From: Hyphomonadaceae bacterium
GTDB taxonomy: Bacteria; Pseudomonadota; Alphaproteobacteria; Caulobacterales; Aquidulcibacteraceae
Length of the DNA stretch: 64,000 bases
Direction of reading: 5' to 3'
Assembly (NCBI GenBank): GCA_019753105.1
Contig: JAIELJ010000014.1
Coordinates: forward strand, 124,001 to 188,000
The notes beneath the pieces are model-generated. The model saw only the letters and a program-made list of their open reading frames with translations. It ran no database searches and was not told the origin of the DNA. Position 1 is the stretch's first letter, and each line of letters starts with the position of its first letter. The position numbers and the translations under genes are program-made. Shown here piece by piece: positions 1 to 8,956 of this stretch.

Positions 1-1
1 C

Positions 2-532
2 GAGCACGACGACGGCAAACTTTATGTCGTCATGAGCCACGAAACCTTCCGCCCGGGCAAGGGCACGCCGACGACGACCATCGTCATGCGCCGCATTGTC
101 GATGGGGTGAAGACGACAGCCGTGTTCAAGACCACCGATGGCCTCGAAAAGGCCTTCGTCGAGCAGGTGAAGCACACCTATTTGTTCGATGACGGCGATG
201 CCGGCCTCGTGTTCATGAATCCAGACAACTACGAGCAAGTCACGCTCACCAAGGACATGGTGGGTGACTCCGCTCCTTATCTGCAGCCGGAAATGGTCGT
301 CGACATCACCATGTTCGAAGGTCAAGCGCTCTCGATCGAGCTGCCGCCGCGCATCGTGGCGACGATCGACACCACCGAGCCGGTGGTGAAGGGGCAAACC
401 GCGTCTTCATCCTACAAGCCCGCCATGCTCGACATCGGCGTGAAGACGATGGTGCCGCCGCACATCGGCCCCGGCACGCGCGTTGTGATCTCGACGGAAG
501 ACGGCTCCTACGTCGAACGCGCGAAGGACTAG
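2..532 (+). CDS. efp: Elongation factor P (5' end outside window)
   Basis: Translation factor that relieves ribosome stalling at polyproline stretches by binding between the P and E sites. The reading frame is open from base 2, so the first residues lie before the window; about 177 codons are visible, near the usual ~188. The N-terminal KOW-like domain carries the PGKG loop (the tip that is modified in other bacteria), followed by two OB domains ending in the IGPGTRVVISTEDG-type C-terminus typical of the family. The stop overlaps the next gene's GTG by one base, so the beta-lactamase gene is probably translated from the same message. Identification is from the whole-length pattern and is firm. 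Confidence 0.95.
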   Translation, partial: EHDDGKLYVVMSHETFRPGKGTPTTTIVMRRIVDGVKTTAVFKTTDGLEKAFVEQVKHTYLFDDGDAGLVFMNPDNYEQVTLTKDMVGDSAPYLQPEMVVDITMFEGQALSIELPPRIVATIDTTEPVVKGQTASSSYKPAMLDIGVKTMVPPHIGPGTRVVISTEDGSYVERAKD

Positions 533-1413
533 TGCTATCCCGCAGGGATACGCTGCTCGGCGCTCTGGCGCTCAGCGGCTGTGCGGGGACTGCAAACGTC
601 GACTACGCGCCCTCGGCCAACGATCCGCGTTTCGCCGCGATTGAAGCGCGCATTGGCGGTCGCGTCGGCGTCGCGGCCTGCAACACCGGCACCGGCGCTT
701 GGATCGGCCATCGCCAGCACGAGCGGTTTGCTATGTGCTCGACGTTCAAGTGGGCGCTCGCCGCGGCGCAATTGCATATGGCGCAGAACGGCGGGCCGCA
801 GCTTGGCGAGCAGGTGCGCTTCGATCAATCCGATATGCTGAGCTACGCGCCGGTGGCGCGGCAACATATTGAGCGCGGCTGGATGACGATCGAAGAAGCG
901 TGTGCAGGGGCCGTCGTCATGAGCGACAACACCGCCGCCAACTTGCTCTTGGAGATTCAGGGCGGGCCCGAGGCCTTTACGCGCTTTCTGCGCGCTAACG
1001 GCGATGGCGTGACGCGGCTTGACCGCTATGAGATCGAACTCAACGACGTGCCGCCCGGCGATGAGCGCGATACGACTACACCGGAAGCCATGGCACGGAC
1101 GCTCCAGCGTTTCCTGCTTGAAGGCGGCGTGCTTGCGTCCGCGCATCGCGAAATGCTGATCGGCTGGATGGTCGAGAGCCCCACTGGCCGCGAGCGCTTA
1201 CGCGCGGGATTTCCAAGCGATTGGCGCGTCGGCGATAAAACCGGCACTTGGACGGCAGAACATAATGCGACGAACGATGTCGCAATCGCCTGGCCGCCGG
1301 GACGAGCGCCGATCGTGATCGCTTCGTATCTCGCGGCCAGTGAGGTTGATTTGCCCGCGCGCAACGCGGCGCACGCAGAGATCGGTCGCATCATCGCTGA
1401 GGAGTGGGGCTGA
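532..1413 (+). CDS. Class A beta-lactamase, probable lipoprotein
   Basis: Serine beta-lactamase that would hydrolyse penicillin/cephalosporin rings in the periplasm. All class A motifs are present: S70-T-F-K73, S131-D-N133, the omega-loop glutamate E167 with N171 inside an RLDRYExE stretch, and K236-T-G238. The N-terminus is a short signal with lipobox LSGC (Cys17), so it is likely membrane-anchored. Cys69 precedes the active serine, but no cysteine follows KTG (Trp240 sits near the position of the KPC partner), so the KPC-type disulfide is not expected. The GTG start shares its first base with the efp stop. Substrate range cannot be read from sequence. A penicillin-binding DD-peptidase is unlikely given E167. 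Confidence 0.9.
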   Translation: MLSRRDTLLGALALSGCAGTANVDYAPSANDPRFAAIEARIGGRVGVAACNTGTGAWIGHRQHERFAMCSTFKWALAAAQLHMAQNGGPQLGEQVRFDQSDMLSYAPVARQHIERGWMTIEEACAGAVVMSDNTAANLLLEIQGGPEAFTRFLRANGDGVTRLDRYEIELNDVPPGDERDTTTPEAMARTLQRFLLEGGVLASAHREMLIGWMVESPTGRERLRAGFPSDWRVGDKTGTWTAEHNATNDVAIAWPPGRAPIVIASYLAASEVDLPARNAAHAEIGRIIAEEWG

Positions 1414-1715
1414 TGGCTTGGTTTCGACTCTTCGCCTGCGGTGAAGATTTCCCGGTGATCATCGACAACCATGTCGAGATCGTCGGCTTCTACACGACGC
1501 GCTATATCGAAGCGCCAACGCAAGGCGAAGCCGAAGCGTTGTGCTCCGAACTGCTGTTCGAGGACGAAGATTTGCAGCCGCCGCCTGGCGATTGGAGCGA
1601 TTTGCAGCCGCGCATCGTTTTCGAGGAAGTCGAGCAAGTCGCCGAACCGATCGACATCGATGACAACTTCTCTTTCTTCCCAATGGATGAGGAAGACGGT
1701 GAGGAGGATTATTGA
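1413..1715 (+). CDS. Hypothetical acidic protein, 100 aa
   Basis: I do not recognise a family. The protein opens MAWFRLFACGEDFPV and ends in a strongly acidic tail (FFPMDEEDGEEDY). It has no signal peptide and is predicted soluble. The ATG at 1413 overlaps the beta-lactamase stop (TGATG) and has GAGGAG nine bases upstream; an in-frame GTG nine bases earlier is less likely. Its own stop overlaps the arsC start, so it sits inside a four-gene coupled chain. The residue pattern (VEIVGFYTTRYIEA, then acidic clusters) looks like a real protein rather than a shadow frame. Confidence 0.75.
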   Translation: MAWFRLFACGEDFPVIIDNHVEIVGFYTTRYIEAPTQGEAEALCSELLFEDEDLQPPPGDWSDLQPRIVFEEVEQVAEPIDIDDNFSFFPMDEEDGEEDY

Positions 1716-2068
1716 TGGCGAAGAAGGCTGCCATCTATCACAACCCGAAATGCTCCACCTCGCGCCAAGTGCTCGAGATGATGAAGGCCGCCGGCTACCA
1801 GCCTGAAGTGATCGAGTATCTCAAAGCCGGCTGGACCAAGAAGCAGCTGAAAGACCTCCTCGCCGCTGCCGGCGTCACCGCGCGTCAGGCTCTGCGCACG
1901 AAAGCGTCGGAAGCGGAAGAACTTGGCTTGCTCGATCCGAAGGTCAGCGATGCGAAGCTGATCGACGCGATGGTCGAGCATCCGGTGCTCGTCGAACGCC
2001 CATTCGTCGTCACTGCAAAAGGCACGCTGCTGGCGCGGCCGAAAGAGCGCGTGAAGGAAGTGCTCTAG
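1715..2068 (+). CDS. arsC: Arsenate reductase family protein (ArsC/YffB type)
   Basis: Thioredoxin-fold protein of the glutaredoxin-coupled arsenate reductase family, reducing arsenate to arsenite through a cysteine thioester-like cycle. The HNPKCSTSR active-site loop places the catalytic Cys at residue 13. Downstream arginines in ERPFVV and the ARPKER C-terminus match the oxyanion-binding arginines of E. coli ArsC. The length (117 aa) is slightly short of E. coli ArsC. The ATG at 1715 overlaps the upstream stop and follows GAGGAGG; a TTG three bases earlier is possible. There is no arsenite pump or ArsR next to it, so a different small-molecule reductase role is possible. Confidence 0.88.
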   Translation: MAKKAAIYHNPKCSTSRQVLEMMKAAGYQPEVIEYLKAGWTKKQLKDLLAAAGVTARQALRTKASEAEELGLLDPKVSDAKLIDAMVEHPVLVERPFVVTAKGTLLARPKERVKEVL

Positions 2069-2084
2069 CGCACCGCCGCCGGAG

Positions 2085-2236
2085 CCTATAAGCAACCCAA
2101 GTCGGAAAAGGGAACGCGGTGTGAAACCGCGGCTGCGCCCGCAGCTGTAAACGGCAAGTGCGAGGGCCAAACCACTGGAGCGATCCGGGAAGGGGCCAGC
2201 GCGCATTTGAGCCGTGAGCCAGAAGACCTCCTGACA
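2085..2236 (+). promoter_or_regulatory. Cobalamin (AdoCbl) riboswitch
   Basis: The segment contains the conserved core of the B12 element in order: GGTGTGAAACCGCGGCTG then CCCGCAGCTGTAA near 2118-2150, ACCACTGG near 2171, GGGAAGG near 2188, and GTGAGCCAGAAGACCTCCTG at 2214-2233. It sits directly before the BtuF-like gene, whose GTG start follows about 40 nt later. High cobalamin would be expected to shut down expression of the uptake operon. The outer boundaries are approximate. Confidence 0.93.
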
Positions 2237-2274
2237 TTGAGCCTTTGGTCCGGGATGGGGCCGTGGAGGGTGAT

Positions 2275-3081
2275 GTGCGTTGGATTGTGTGCGCGCTTGC
2301 GTTTGCACTCGCCTGGCCGGCGAGCGCCGAGCCGCGCCGCATCGTCAGCCTCGATTATTGCGCCGATCAATTCGTTCTCGCGCTCGCCGACCGCGATCAG
2401 ATCGCAGCACTCTCGCGCGGTTCGCAACGCGATGACTCATACTTCCGAGATCGCGCGCGCGGCATCCGCCAAACGCGCGGTGCGCTCGAAGAAGTGCTCG
2501 CGCTTCGCCCCGATCTCGTGATCCGCAACTGGGGCGGGCCGTGGGATGCTGAGCAAGTTTACGCGCGCTTCGACGTGCCGGTTCTGCAAGTTGGTGACAC
2601 GCCCGATTTCACCAGTGCTCGCGCTGATCTCATCGATGCAGCGCAAACTCTCGGCCACCCCGAACGCGGCGCAGCGCTTGCTCGCGATCTCGATCTGCGT
2701 CTGGCGCGTTTGCAAGCCAGCGCACCCGCGCAACGCCAGAACGTCATGTATCTCTCCGGCGGCGGCGCCATCGCCGGCAGCGGCACGATGATGGATGCCG
2801 TCATCAACGCCGCCGGTGGCCGCAACATACGCACCGACGCGAGTTGGACTGTGCTGCCGCTGGAGCGTCTTATGGAGACGCCGCCTGCGCTCGTAGCCCT
2901 GGGTTTCTTTGATAGCGGCCGCGACCGCGTCAACGCCTGGTCGCCATCGCGACATCCCGCACTTCGCCGCGCCCTCGCGCAAGCACGCACTGTGCACCTG
3001 CCGCCTGCGACAATCTCGTGTGAGGCGTGGTACTCGATCGAAGCCGCTGAACGCATCGCCGCCGCATTGCGTGCATCATGA
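2275..3081 (+). CDS. btuF: Periplasmic corrinoid-binding protein (BtuF-like)
   Basis: Substrate-binding protein of a BtuFCD-type ABC importer, belonging to the class III helical-backbone family. It has a cleavable signal ending in WPASA, then RRIVSLDYCADQFVLAL, the usual start of the first lobe, and the conserved second-lobe pattern near the end (CEAWYSIEAAERIA). The GTG at 2275 is chosen because GGAGGG lies four bases upstream and the signal peptide begins there; a TTG at 2245 would add a charged tail before the signal. The B12 riboswitch and the downstream permease and ATPase genes (overlaps of 4 nt) support a corrinoid substrate over a siderophore. Mature protein about 250 aa, normal for the family. 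Confidence 0.88.
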   Translation: MRWIVCALAFALAWPASAEPRRIVSLDYCADQFVLALADRDQIAALSRGSQRDDSYFRDRARGIRQTRGALEEVLALRPDLVIRNWGGPWDAEQVYARFDVPVLQVGDTPDFTSARADLIDAAQTLGHPERGAALARDLDLRLARLQASAPAQRQNVMYLSGGGAIAGSGTMMDAVINAAGGRNIRTDASWTVLPLERLMETPPALVALGFFDSGRDRVNAWSPSRHPALRRALAQARTVHLPPATISCEAWYSIEAAERIAAALRAS

Positions 3082-4040
3082 GCGGCTCGGTGCGAGCATC
3101 GTTCGCGCTTGTCGTATTCAGCGTCGCTGCGCTCACAGCGGCGCTATGGCTTGGTCCGGTAGCGCTCGATCCGTTCGCGCAAGACGCCGCGACGCGCACA
3201 ATCGTCTGGGAGATTCGCTTTCCGCGCGCGCTCACAGCGTGGATCGTCGGCGCAGCACTCGGCCTTTCCGGCGCTGCACTGCAGGGCCTGTTGCGCAATC
3301 CGCTCGCGGACTCAGGCGTGCTTGGCCTTTCCGGTTTCGCCGCACTCGGCGCAGTGATCGCGTTTGCTTTTGGCTTTGCATTCTTGGCACCGCTCATGGC
3401 CATCGCGTTCGCTGGCATCGCGGCGTTGGTCGTGACCACGCTCGGCTGGCGCGCGCGCGGGCCGGCTAGTCTCGCGCTGATCGGCGTGGGTCTCTCAAGT
3501 TTCGCCGGCGGGCTGATCGCGCTTGCGCTCAACCTCGCGCCCAATCCTGGCGCGCTGGCGGATCTCGTCAACTGGACGCTCGGCTCAGTCGAAGGCCGCT
3601 CGCTCGATGAGGCGATGCTTGCCGGCGCGCTGCTCGTTGCGGGCGCTGTGCTCATTCTCTTCGCAGCACGCGGCTTGCAGGCGTTGACGCTCGGCGAAGA
3701 GGCTGCCGCCGCAATCGGCGCCAATCTCGGCCACACGCGCGCGCTCGTCATTCTCGGCGCCGCCGCGTGCACGGGGGGCGCAACGGCGGTTGGCGGCATT
3801 ATTGGCTTTGTCGGCGTCGCTGCGCCGCATTTGGTGCGCGCCATCGCGGGCCATGACCCAGCGCGCTTGCTGATCCCCAGCGCGTTGGCGGGCGGAGCGC
3901 TTCTCGTCTGCGCCGATATTGTAGTCCGTTTGCTGCCGACTGACACCGAGCTCAAACTCGGCGTCGCCGCGGCGCTCATCGGCGGGCCGGTGTTTGCGTT
4001 GATTGCCGCGCGTCTGGCTTCGCGTGGAGGCGATTCATGA
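3078..4040 (+). CDS. btuC: FecCD/BtuC-type ABC importer permease
   Basis: Inner-membrane subunit that forms the corrinoid channel with a second copy of itself. At 320 aa it is hydrophobic throughout, with roughly nine to ten membrane spans. The family hallmarks are visible: RFPRALTAWIVGAALGLSGA near the N-terminus, LQGLLRNPLADSGVLG (the cytoplasmic loop contacting the ATPase), and GFVGVAAPHLVR with D-P-R-L in the C-terminal half. The ATG overlaps the btuF stop (ATGA) and the end overlaps the btuD start, so the three genes are translationally coupled. Confidence 0.92.
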   Translation: MSGSVRASFALVVFSVAALTAALWLGPVALDPFAQDAATRTIVWEIRFPRALTAWIVGAALGLSGAALQGLLRNPLADSGVLGLSGFAALGAVIAFAFGFAFLAPLMAIAFAGIAALVVTTLGWRARGPASLALIGVGLSSFAGGLIALALNLAPNPGALADLVNWTLGSVEGRSLDEAMLAGALLVAGAVLILFAARGLQALTLGEEAAAAIGANLGHTRALVILGAAACTGGATAVGGIIGFVGVAAPHLVRAIAGHDPARLLIPSALAGGALLVCADIVVRLLPTDTELKLGVAAALIGGPVFALIAARLASRGGDS

Positions 4041-4792
4041 GCCTCTCTCTTTCCAGTGTGAGCGTCACGCTCTCGGCGCGCCGCGTTGTAAACAACGTCT
4101 CGCTCGAAATCGCTCAAGGCCGCGTCGTCGCCTTGCTCGGCCCAAACGGCGCGGGGAAAACGAGTTTGATGCGTGCAGCGCTCGGCTTGTTGCCGTTCGA
4201 GGGGCGCGCGTCCCTGGACGGTGCTGATCCGCGCAAGCTTTCCGACCGAGAACGCGCTCTTCGCGCTGCGTATCTGCCGCAGCGGCCGCAATCGATTTGG
4301 CCTGTCAGTGTGGAGACGCTCGTTGCGCTCGGCCGCTTCGCGCATGGCGCTGCCCCAGATCGCTTGAAGCCGCGCGACCAAGCCGCTGTCGATGCCGCGC
4401 TTGAAGCTTGCGCGCTAAACGCGATGCGAGCGCGGCGCATGGATGAGTTGAGCGGTGGCGAGAAGGCGCGCGCGCATCTCGCAAGAGCGCTGGCGCAGCA
4501 GGCGCCGTTGCTAATCTTGGATGAGCCCACGGCAGGACTCGACCCCGCCCAAGCGCTCGCTGTTGCAGATATTCTGCGAGCGCACGCACTCACCGGCGCC
4601 GTCCTTTTCTCCACCCACGATGTCGCGCTCGCCGCGCGTGTGGCGGATGCGATCGTGTTGATGCGTGATGGAAGCGTTGTCGCACAGGGCGCGCCGCGTG
4701 AGGCGCTCACGCCGCAAACTTTACGCGACGCATATGGGCGTGAGGGCCGGTTACAGGACGTGGACGGCGACGTCGCCTTCATCTTCCGTTAG
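4037..4792 (+). CDS. btuD: ABC importer ATPase (BtuD/FecE type)
   Basis: ATP-hydrolysing subunit that powers the B12 importer. Walker A GPNGAGKT (35-42), signature LSGGE (138-142), Walker B LLILDEP (158-164), the D-loop GLDP and the switch histidine in STHD (about residue 194) are all intact. The 251-aa length is standard. It is last in the riboswitch-controlled operon and overlaps the btuC stop by 4 nt. Its 3' end overlaps the stop of the convergent fatty-acid ligase gene by a few bases, leaving no room for a separate terminator. Confidence 0.92.
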   Translation: MSLSLSSVSVTLSARRVVNNVSLEIAQGRVVALLGPNGAGKTSLMRAALGLLPFEGRASLDGADPRKLSDRERALRAAYLPQRPQSIWPVSVETLVALGRFAHGAAPDRLKPRDQAAVDAALEACALNAMRARRMDELSGGEKARAHLARALAQQAPLLILDEPTAGLDPAQALAVADILRAHALTGAVLFSTHDVALAARVADAIVLMRDGSVVAQGAPREALTPQTLRDAYGREGRLQDVDGDVAFIFR

Positions 4793-6588
4793 AGCTTGAA
4801 TGCGCCGTTCTGAATGCGCTCGTAAACGTCGCGCGTGATCTCGACATAGCGACCCTGTTCGGGGTCGTCGAAATAGAGCTTTTGCTCGGTCTTTGCCGGG
4901 TCGAAGCCGTCGCGCACGAGATCGACTTTGCGATATTTGAAAGTGCCGGTGGTTTCGATCGCCGGCTGAATGCGTATGAAGATCGGGCGCGCATAGCCGG
5001 GTAGTTCGCGCGCGAGATAATCGCGGAGGTTCTCGAGTTGAAAATCCGCGCCCGGCGTGATCGCCGCCATACCCGCGCGGCCGTCGAGCTTGTCGATCTT
5101 CACACCGTAGACGTTGACTTCATCGACGCCTGGAAAATGCCCGAGCGCCTCGGCGACTTCGGTCGTTGATACGTTTTCGCCTTTCCACCGGAAGGTGTCG
5201 CCGATGCGATCGACGAAATAGAAATAGCCGGCTTCATCCTGGCGCATCAGATCGCCGGTACGGAACCACGCGTCGCCATGCTCGAACACATCGCGCAACA
5301 CCTTGCGCTCTGACGCGGCCTTGTCCGCGTAGCCCGTATAATTGTGGCGCGCGTCGTTCTTGATGAGGCCGATGGCTTCACCCGGTTCGCCCGCGGGTGC
5401 CTCCATGCAGAGCCCGTCTTCGCCGCGCACCGGCAGCTCCGCCTCGATGTCGAATTTCACCAGCCGCACCGAGAAATTGCCGCGCAGATAGGGCGGCACC
5501 CGCCCGATCGCGCCGGGCTGGCCGTCGAAGTTGAACATCGACACGTTGCCTTCAGTCGAGCCGTAGAACTCGAGCACTTCGCCAACGCCGAAGCGCTCCT
5601 GGAATTCCGTCCACACGTCCGGGCGCAAGCCATTGCCAAACGCCAAGCGCAAACGATGCGAGCGCTCTTTTTGGTGCCATGGCTGATTGACCAGATAGCG
5701 GCAGAGCTCGCCAATATAGACGAAGATCGTGCAATCATGTTCAGCGACATCATCCCAGAAATGAGTCGCCGAGAACTTGCGTCGCAGAACGAGCGTGGCG
5801 CCATTCAGAAAGGCGGCGCCGACGCCGCAGAGCCCACCTGTCGAGTGATAAAGCGGCAGCGTGTTGTAAAGCCGGTCCTCCGGGGTCGCCGCTGTCGCGC
5901 CGGCGAAGGCGCGCATATAGAGCTGCGCACGCATGTGCGTGATCTTCGCGGCCTTCGGCATGCCAGTTGTGCCGGACGTGTAGATGTACATCGCAACATC
6001 GGACGCTTTCAGTCCGGCGCGACGGTCACGGCTCGGGCGCTCGGGCGCCAGTTTTGGCTCCTTGAGGTCAAGCGCACGCCGCTCTTCACTCAGATCTTGC
6101 TGTGCATCGATCACCCAATACGTAAGCGGCCGCGCCAGCCCGGCGCGAATTGTGTCGATTGCGGTAATCGTCTCGCGATCGGTGATGACATGTGTGGCGC
6201 CTGAAATGGAGAGGCAGTGCGCGAGTGCGGCGCCCGTGAGATTGTTGTTGATCAGCGCAGCGCTAGCGCCAATTTTCGCAAGCCCAGCCCAAGCCGGCAC
6301 GTACTCAGCCCGGTTGGGCAATAGGATCGCGACAGTATCGCCGCGCTGCACGCCTTGCGCATCAGCCCATGCGGCGAAGCGATTGGCTAGCGTATCGAGC
6401 TGGCGATAGGTGTAACGCTCGCCCTCAAAGATCAGCGCGGTGTGATCCGAGAAGCGATCGACGGCAGTCTCGAAATCGTCGCAGATGAGAACGTCGGAGT
6501 CGGGCTTGATCTCGCGGACGGCCCAGAGCGTGCGCCCTAATCCCCGCAGAAATCTAAACTCTCGCGCCAGTCGCGCGGCCACGCCCAT
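4789..6588 (-). CDS. Long-chain acyl-CoA synthetase, FATP/FadD6 type
   Basis: Adenylate-forming enzyme that activates long or very long chain fatty acids to acyl-CoA. The AMP-binding P-loop YTSGTTGMPKAA, the FYGSTEGN adenine motif, the GD-L hinge (TGDLMRQDEAGYFYFVDR) and the RWKGENVSTTEVA segment characteristic of the fatty acid transport protein branch are present. The frame is open further upstream, but the start is placed at the ATG at 6588, preceded by AAGGAGT; upstream codons would overlap the kinase gene and read as low-complexity sequence. This gives 599 aa, the usual FATP length. No fatty-acid operon partners are adjacent. Confidence 0.88.
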   Translation of the reverse strand: MGVAARLAREFRFLRGLGRTLWAVREIKPDSDVLICDDFETAVDRFSDHTALIFEGERYTYRQLDTLANRFAAWADAQGVQRGDTVAILLPNRAEYVPAWAGLAKIGASAALINNNLTGAALAHCLSISGATHVITDRETITAIDTIRAGLARPLTYWVIDAQQDLSEERRALDLKEPKLAPERPSRDRRAGLKASDVAMYIYTSGTTGMPKAAKITHMRAQLYMRAFAGATAATPEDRLYNTLPLYHSTGGLCGVGAAFLNGATLVLRRKFSATHFWDDVAEHDCTIFVYIGELCRYLVNQPWHQKERSHRLRLAFGNGLRPDVWTEFQERFGVGEVLEFYGSTEGNVSMFNFDGQPGAIGRVPPYLRGNFSVRLVKFDIEAELPVRGEDGLCMEAPAGEPGEAIGLIKNDARHNYTGYADKAASERKVLRDVFEHGDAWFRTGDLMRQDEAGYFYFVDRIGDTFRWKGENVSTTEVAEALGHFPGVDEVNVYGVKIDKLDGRAGMAAITPGADFQLENLRDYLARELPGYARPIFIRIQPAIETTGTFKYRKVDLVRDGFDPAKTEQKLYFDDPEQGRYVEITRDVYERIQNGAFKL

Positions 6589-6673
6589 CTCATACTCCTT
6601 GGCGCCAGTTAGGCGCGCTTCGCGTAAAGCAAAGGCTAAACGGCGTCCGGCATTTGCGAAATGCGTCGCTTTG

Positions 6674-8665
6674 TTACGCCGCGAGCACGTCACGCACGGC
6701 TTCGATGAGCTCGCGCTCGTCGAACGGCTTGCGCAGGAGCCTGGCTTCCGAGGCGGAGGCCTCGATGGCGCCGGCGTCGGCATAGCCCGAAACGATCAGG
6801 ACCTTGAGGGCGCTATCGCGCCGCCGCGCGTGCTCGGCAAGTTCAAGTCCAGTCATCCCCGGCATCGAGAAATCGGTGAGCAGCAAATCCGGGGATCCGT
6901 TTTCCAGTAAGCGCAAAGCGGCGCCCGGGTCTTCGGCCTCCACGGCTTGGTAGCCGGCGTCGCGGAGTGTTTCGGCCATGAAGAGGCGCACGCCGGGTTC
7001 ATCGTCGACGACGAGCACGCGTTGCCCCGCGCCCTGAGGCAGCGCTTCGGCTGGCGTCTGCACATCTGCCACGGTCGCCGCTGGCGCCTCCGTGCGCGGC
7101 AAGCTCAGCCGAATGGTTGTGCCGCGGCCTGGCGCGCTATCGATCTCGACATTGCCGCCAGACTGGCGCACCGCGCCGAACACTTGCGCCAGACCGAGGC
7201 CAGTGCCTTTGCCGGCGGGCTTAGTCGTGAAGAATGGCTCCATCGCGCGATCGGCGACGTCCTTCGGCATGCCGATGCCATTGTCGCGAACTTCGACGTC
7301 GATGAAGCCTTCGCGTTGTGAAGGCTTGGCGATGATGTCGATCTTGCCGCCATCGGGCATCGCGTCGCGGGCATTGATGACCAGATTGAGGATGCCGAGT
7401 TCGAGTTGGTTGGCGTCCGTCTTTATCCAGCGCGCATCAGGGTGGAGATCGAATGTCAGCGTCGTGCCGGCTTCGACCGAGCGCCGGAGCAGTTCTTCCA
7501 TGCCGGGCACGAGTTCGTGCAGATCGACAGGCGCCAGCTCCATCTGTTTGCCGCGCGAGAAGGCGAGCAATTGCTTGGTGAGCCGATCGCCGCGTTGCGC
7601 GGTCTCCAGCATGTGTTCAGCGATTTGGCGTTGTTTCGGGTCCTCGATGCGCTTCAACAGCATGTTGAGGCCGCCGATGACGACGGTCAGCAGATTGTTG
7701 AAATCGTGTGCTACGCCGCCGGTGAGTTGGCCGATGGCTTCGAGCTTCTGCGTTTGCGCCAGGCGCGCTTCAGCGGCGCGGCGTTCGGCTAGATCACGGA
7801 GCGCCCAGACGATTAAGGCCGCCGCGAGCGCTAGAGCGAGGAGGGCGCCGATGACGACGGAGATAAAGGAATAGGTTCGTGGGCCTTCGATGAGCTGCGC
7901 TGCAATGGCGATGTGGGCTGACCAACCCGTGGCAGAAGAGCGGACGAAGGCGGTGTTGTTGCGGAAGCCTTCCCAGGTGACGCCTTCATAAATGCCGCTC
8001 TCCTCGCCGCTGGCGATAGCGCGGCGCACATATTCCGTCGATTGCGTACCGACGCGTTGGGTAAAGTCCTGGCTTCTGGCGACGAAGGCGCCATCGCGAT
8101 CGACGAGGGCGGTGATCGCATCAGCCGGCGCCTGGCTCTGCACGATCTCCTGAAACACCGAAGGGTCGAGCGCGACTGTCAGGCGATAGCGGCCGTCATC
8201 GCCGATCGGTGCGTTGAGATACACGCACGGACATCCGGGCCCCTCGCGCAGCACACGGCCGACGGGCTGGGGATCGTCGGAGACGGCGGCGTTCAGGGCG
8301 CCGGCGTTGACGTCCTGGCGGAGGCTGAAGACTTGCCGCTCCGTTTCCAGATCCGAGACGATGACATCGCGCCAGTGCGGATTGAGTGCTGCGATTTCGC
8401 CGGCGCGTTCGTAAGCGGCGCGCCATTGCCCGCCCTCTACGACGTCAGCGCTCGCCAGCACTTCCATCAGCACCAGATCGCTTTGCAGCCGCGCATCGAC
8501 CAGCGCCATGATCTCGCCAGCCTGCGCCAAGGTGCGGGCTTCGACTTCGGCGCGCTCGCGCGAGAAGGCGAAGGTGAGCTGGATCACGACCAACAGCACG
8601 ATGGGCAGCGCCAGGGCGGCGCCGATCAGGACGAACGACCGGTTAGACGTCAGGCCTTGAAACAA
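6674..8665 (-). CDS. Hybrid sensor histidine kinase with C-terminal receiver
   Basis: Membrane sensor kinase. The order is: TM1 (about 11-33), an extracytoplasmic Cache-like sensor region (about 35-260), TM2 (about 266-288), a dimerisation/phosphoacceptor domain with His320 in GGVAHDFNNLL, a HATPase domain (N-box NLVINARDAMPDGG, G1 DNGIGM, G2 GKGTGLGL), and a receiver with phospho-acceptor Asp598 (LLLTDFSMPG) and Lys646. The HWE/PAS-free H-box resembles Caulobacterales kinases that pass phosphate to their own receiver and on to a histidine phosphotransferase. The start is a TTG preceded by GAGGA. No output regulator is adjacent, so the partner is elsewhere. Confidence 0.9.
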   Translation of the reverse strand: MFQGLTSNRSFVLIGAALALPIVLLVVIQLTFAFSRERAEVEARTLAQAGEIMALVDARLQSDLVLMEVLASADVVEGGQWRAAYERAGEIAALNPHWRDVIVSDLETERQVFSLRQDVNAGALNAAVSDDPQPVGRVLREGPGCPCVYLNAPIGDDGRYRLTVALDPSVFQEIVQSQAPADAITALVDRDGAFVARSQDFTQRVGTQSTEYVRRAIASGEESGIYEGVTWEGFRNNTAFVRSSATGWSAHIAIAAQLIEGPRTYSFISVVIGALLALALAAALIVWALRDLAERRAAEARLAQTQKLEAIGQLTGGVAHDFNNLLTVVIGGLNMLLKRIEDPKQRQIAEHMLETAQRGDRLTKQLLAFSRGKQMELAPVDLHELVPGMEELLRRSVEAGTTLTFDLHPDARWIKTDANQLELGILNLVINARDAMPDGGKIDIIAKPSQREGFIDVEVRDNGIGMPKDVADRAMEPFFTTKPAGKGTGLGLAQVFGAVRQSGGNVEIDSAPGRGTTIRLSLPRTEAPAATVADVQTPAEALPQGAGQRVLVVDDEPGVRLFMAETLRDAGYQAVEAEDPGAALRLLENGSPDLLLTDFSMPGMTGLELAEHARRRDSALKVLIVSGYADAGAIEASASEARLLRKPFDERELIEAVRDVLAA

Positions 8666-8728
8666 ATGGATCCTCGCGCGCGCCCTTCAGTGTAGGGCGC
8701 CGCGCGGCGCTGCGTCCATCCGGGAACC

Positions 8729-8812
8729 TCAAGCGTTGAAAGCTGGAATCCCGGCAAAAATCGGCAGGATCGCGATCATCAGCGTGATCAGGGCGGAGGC
8801 TCGGCGTGACAT
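8729..8812 (-). CDS. Tiny hydrophobic protein, 27 aa
   Basis: A short frame encoding MSRRASALITLMIAILPIFA and a seven-residue tail: two arginines followed by a single hydrophobic span, the shape of a small single-pass membrane protein. AAGGA lies eight to nine bases before the ATG. No family is recognised. At this length chance is a serious alternative; the support is only the charge-then-hydrophobic pattern and the spaced ribosome site. Confidence 0.4.
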   Translation of the reverse strand: MSRRASALITLMIAILPIFAGIPAFNA

Positions 8813-8956
8813 CGGGTTTCGTCCTTGGTTTCGATGCGCCTTTCTAGGTGCTGCTCTTTGCACGTTTCGGGTTCGTTGCACGCCTGAGGCGTTTTCGGGG
8901 CAGGTGATCGGGCCGGAACAGGCGCGCGTATTTCCAGCCAAGAGACGGGGGATGCG

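Noticed and set aside
2930-4381. Long minus-strand frame (483 aa) across btuF-btuC-btuD
   Set aside because: Antisense to three clearly recognised genes, with Ala/Pro/Ser-rich low-complexity content expected of GC-rich shadows.
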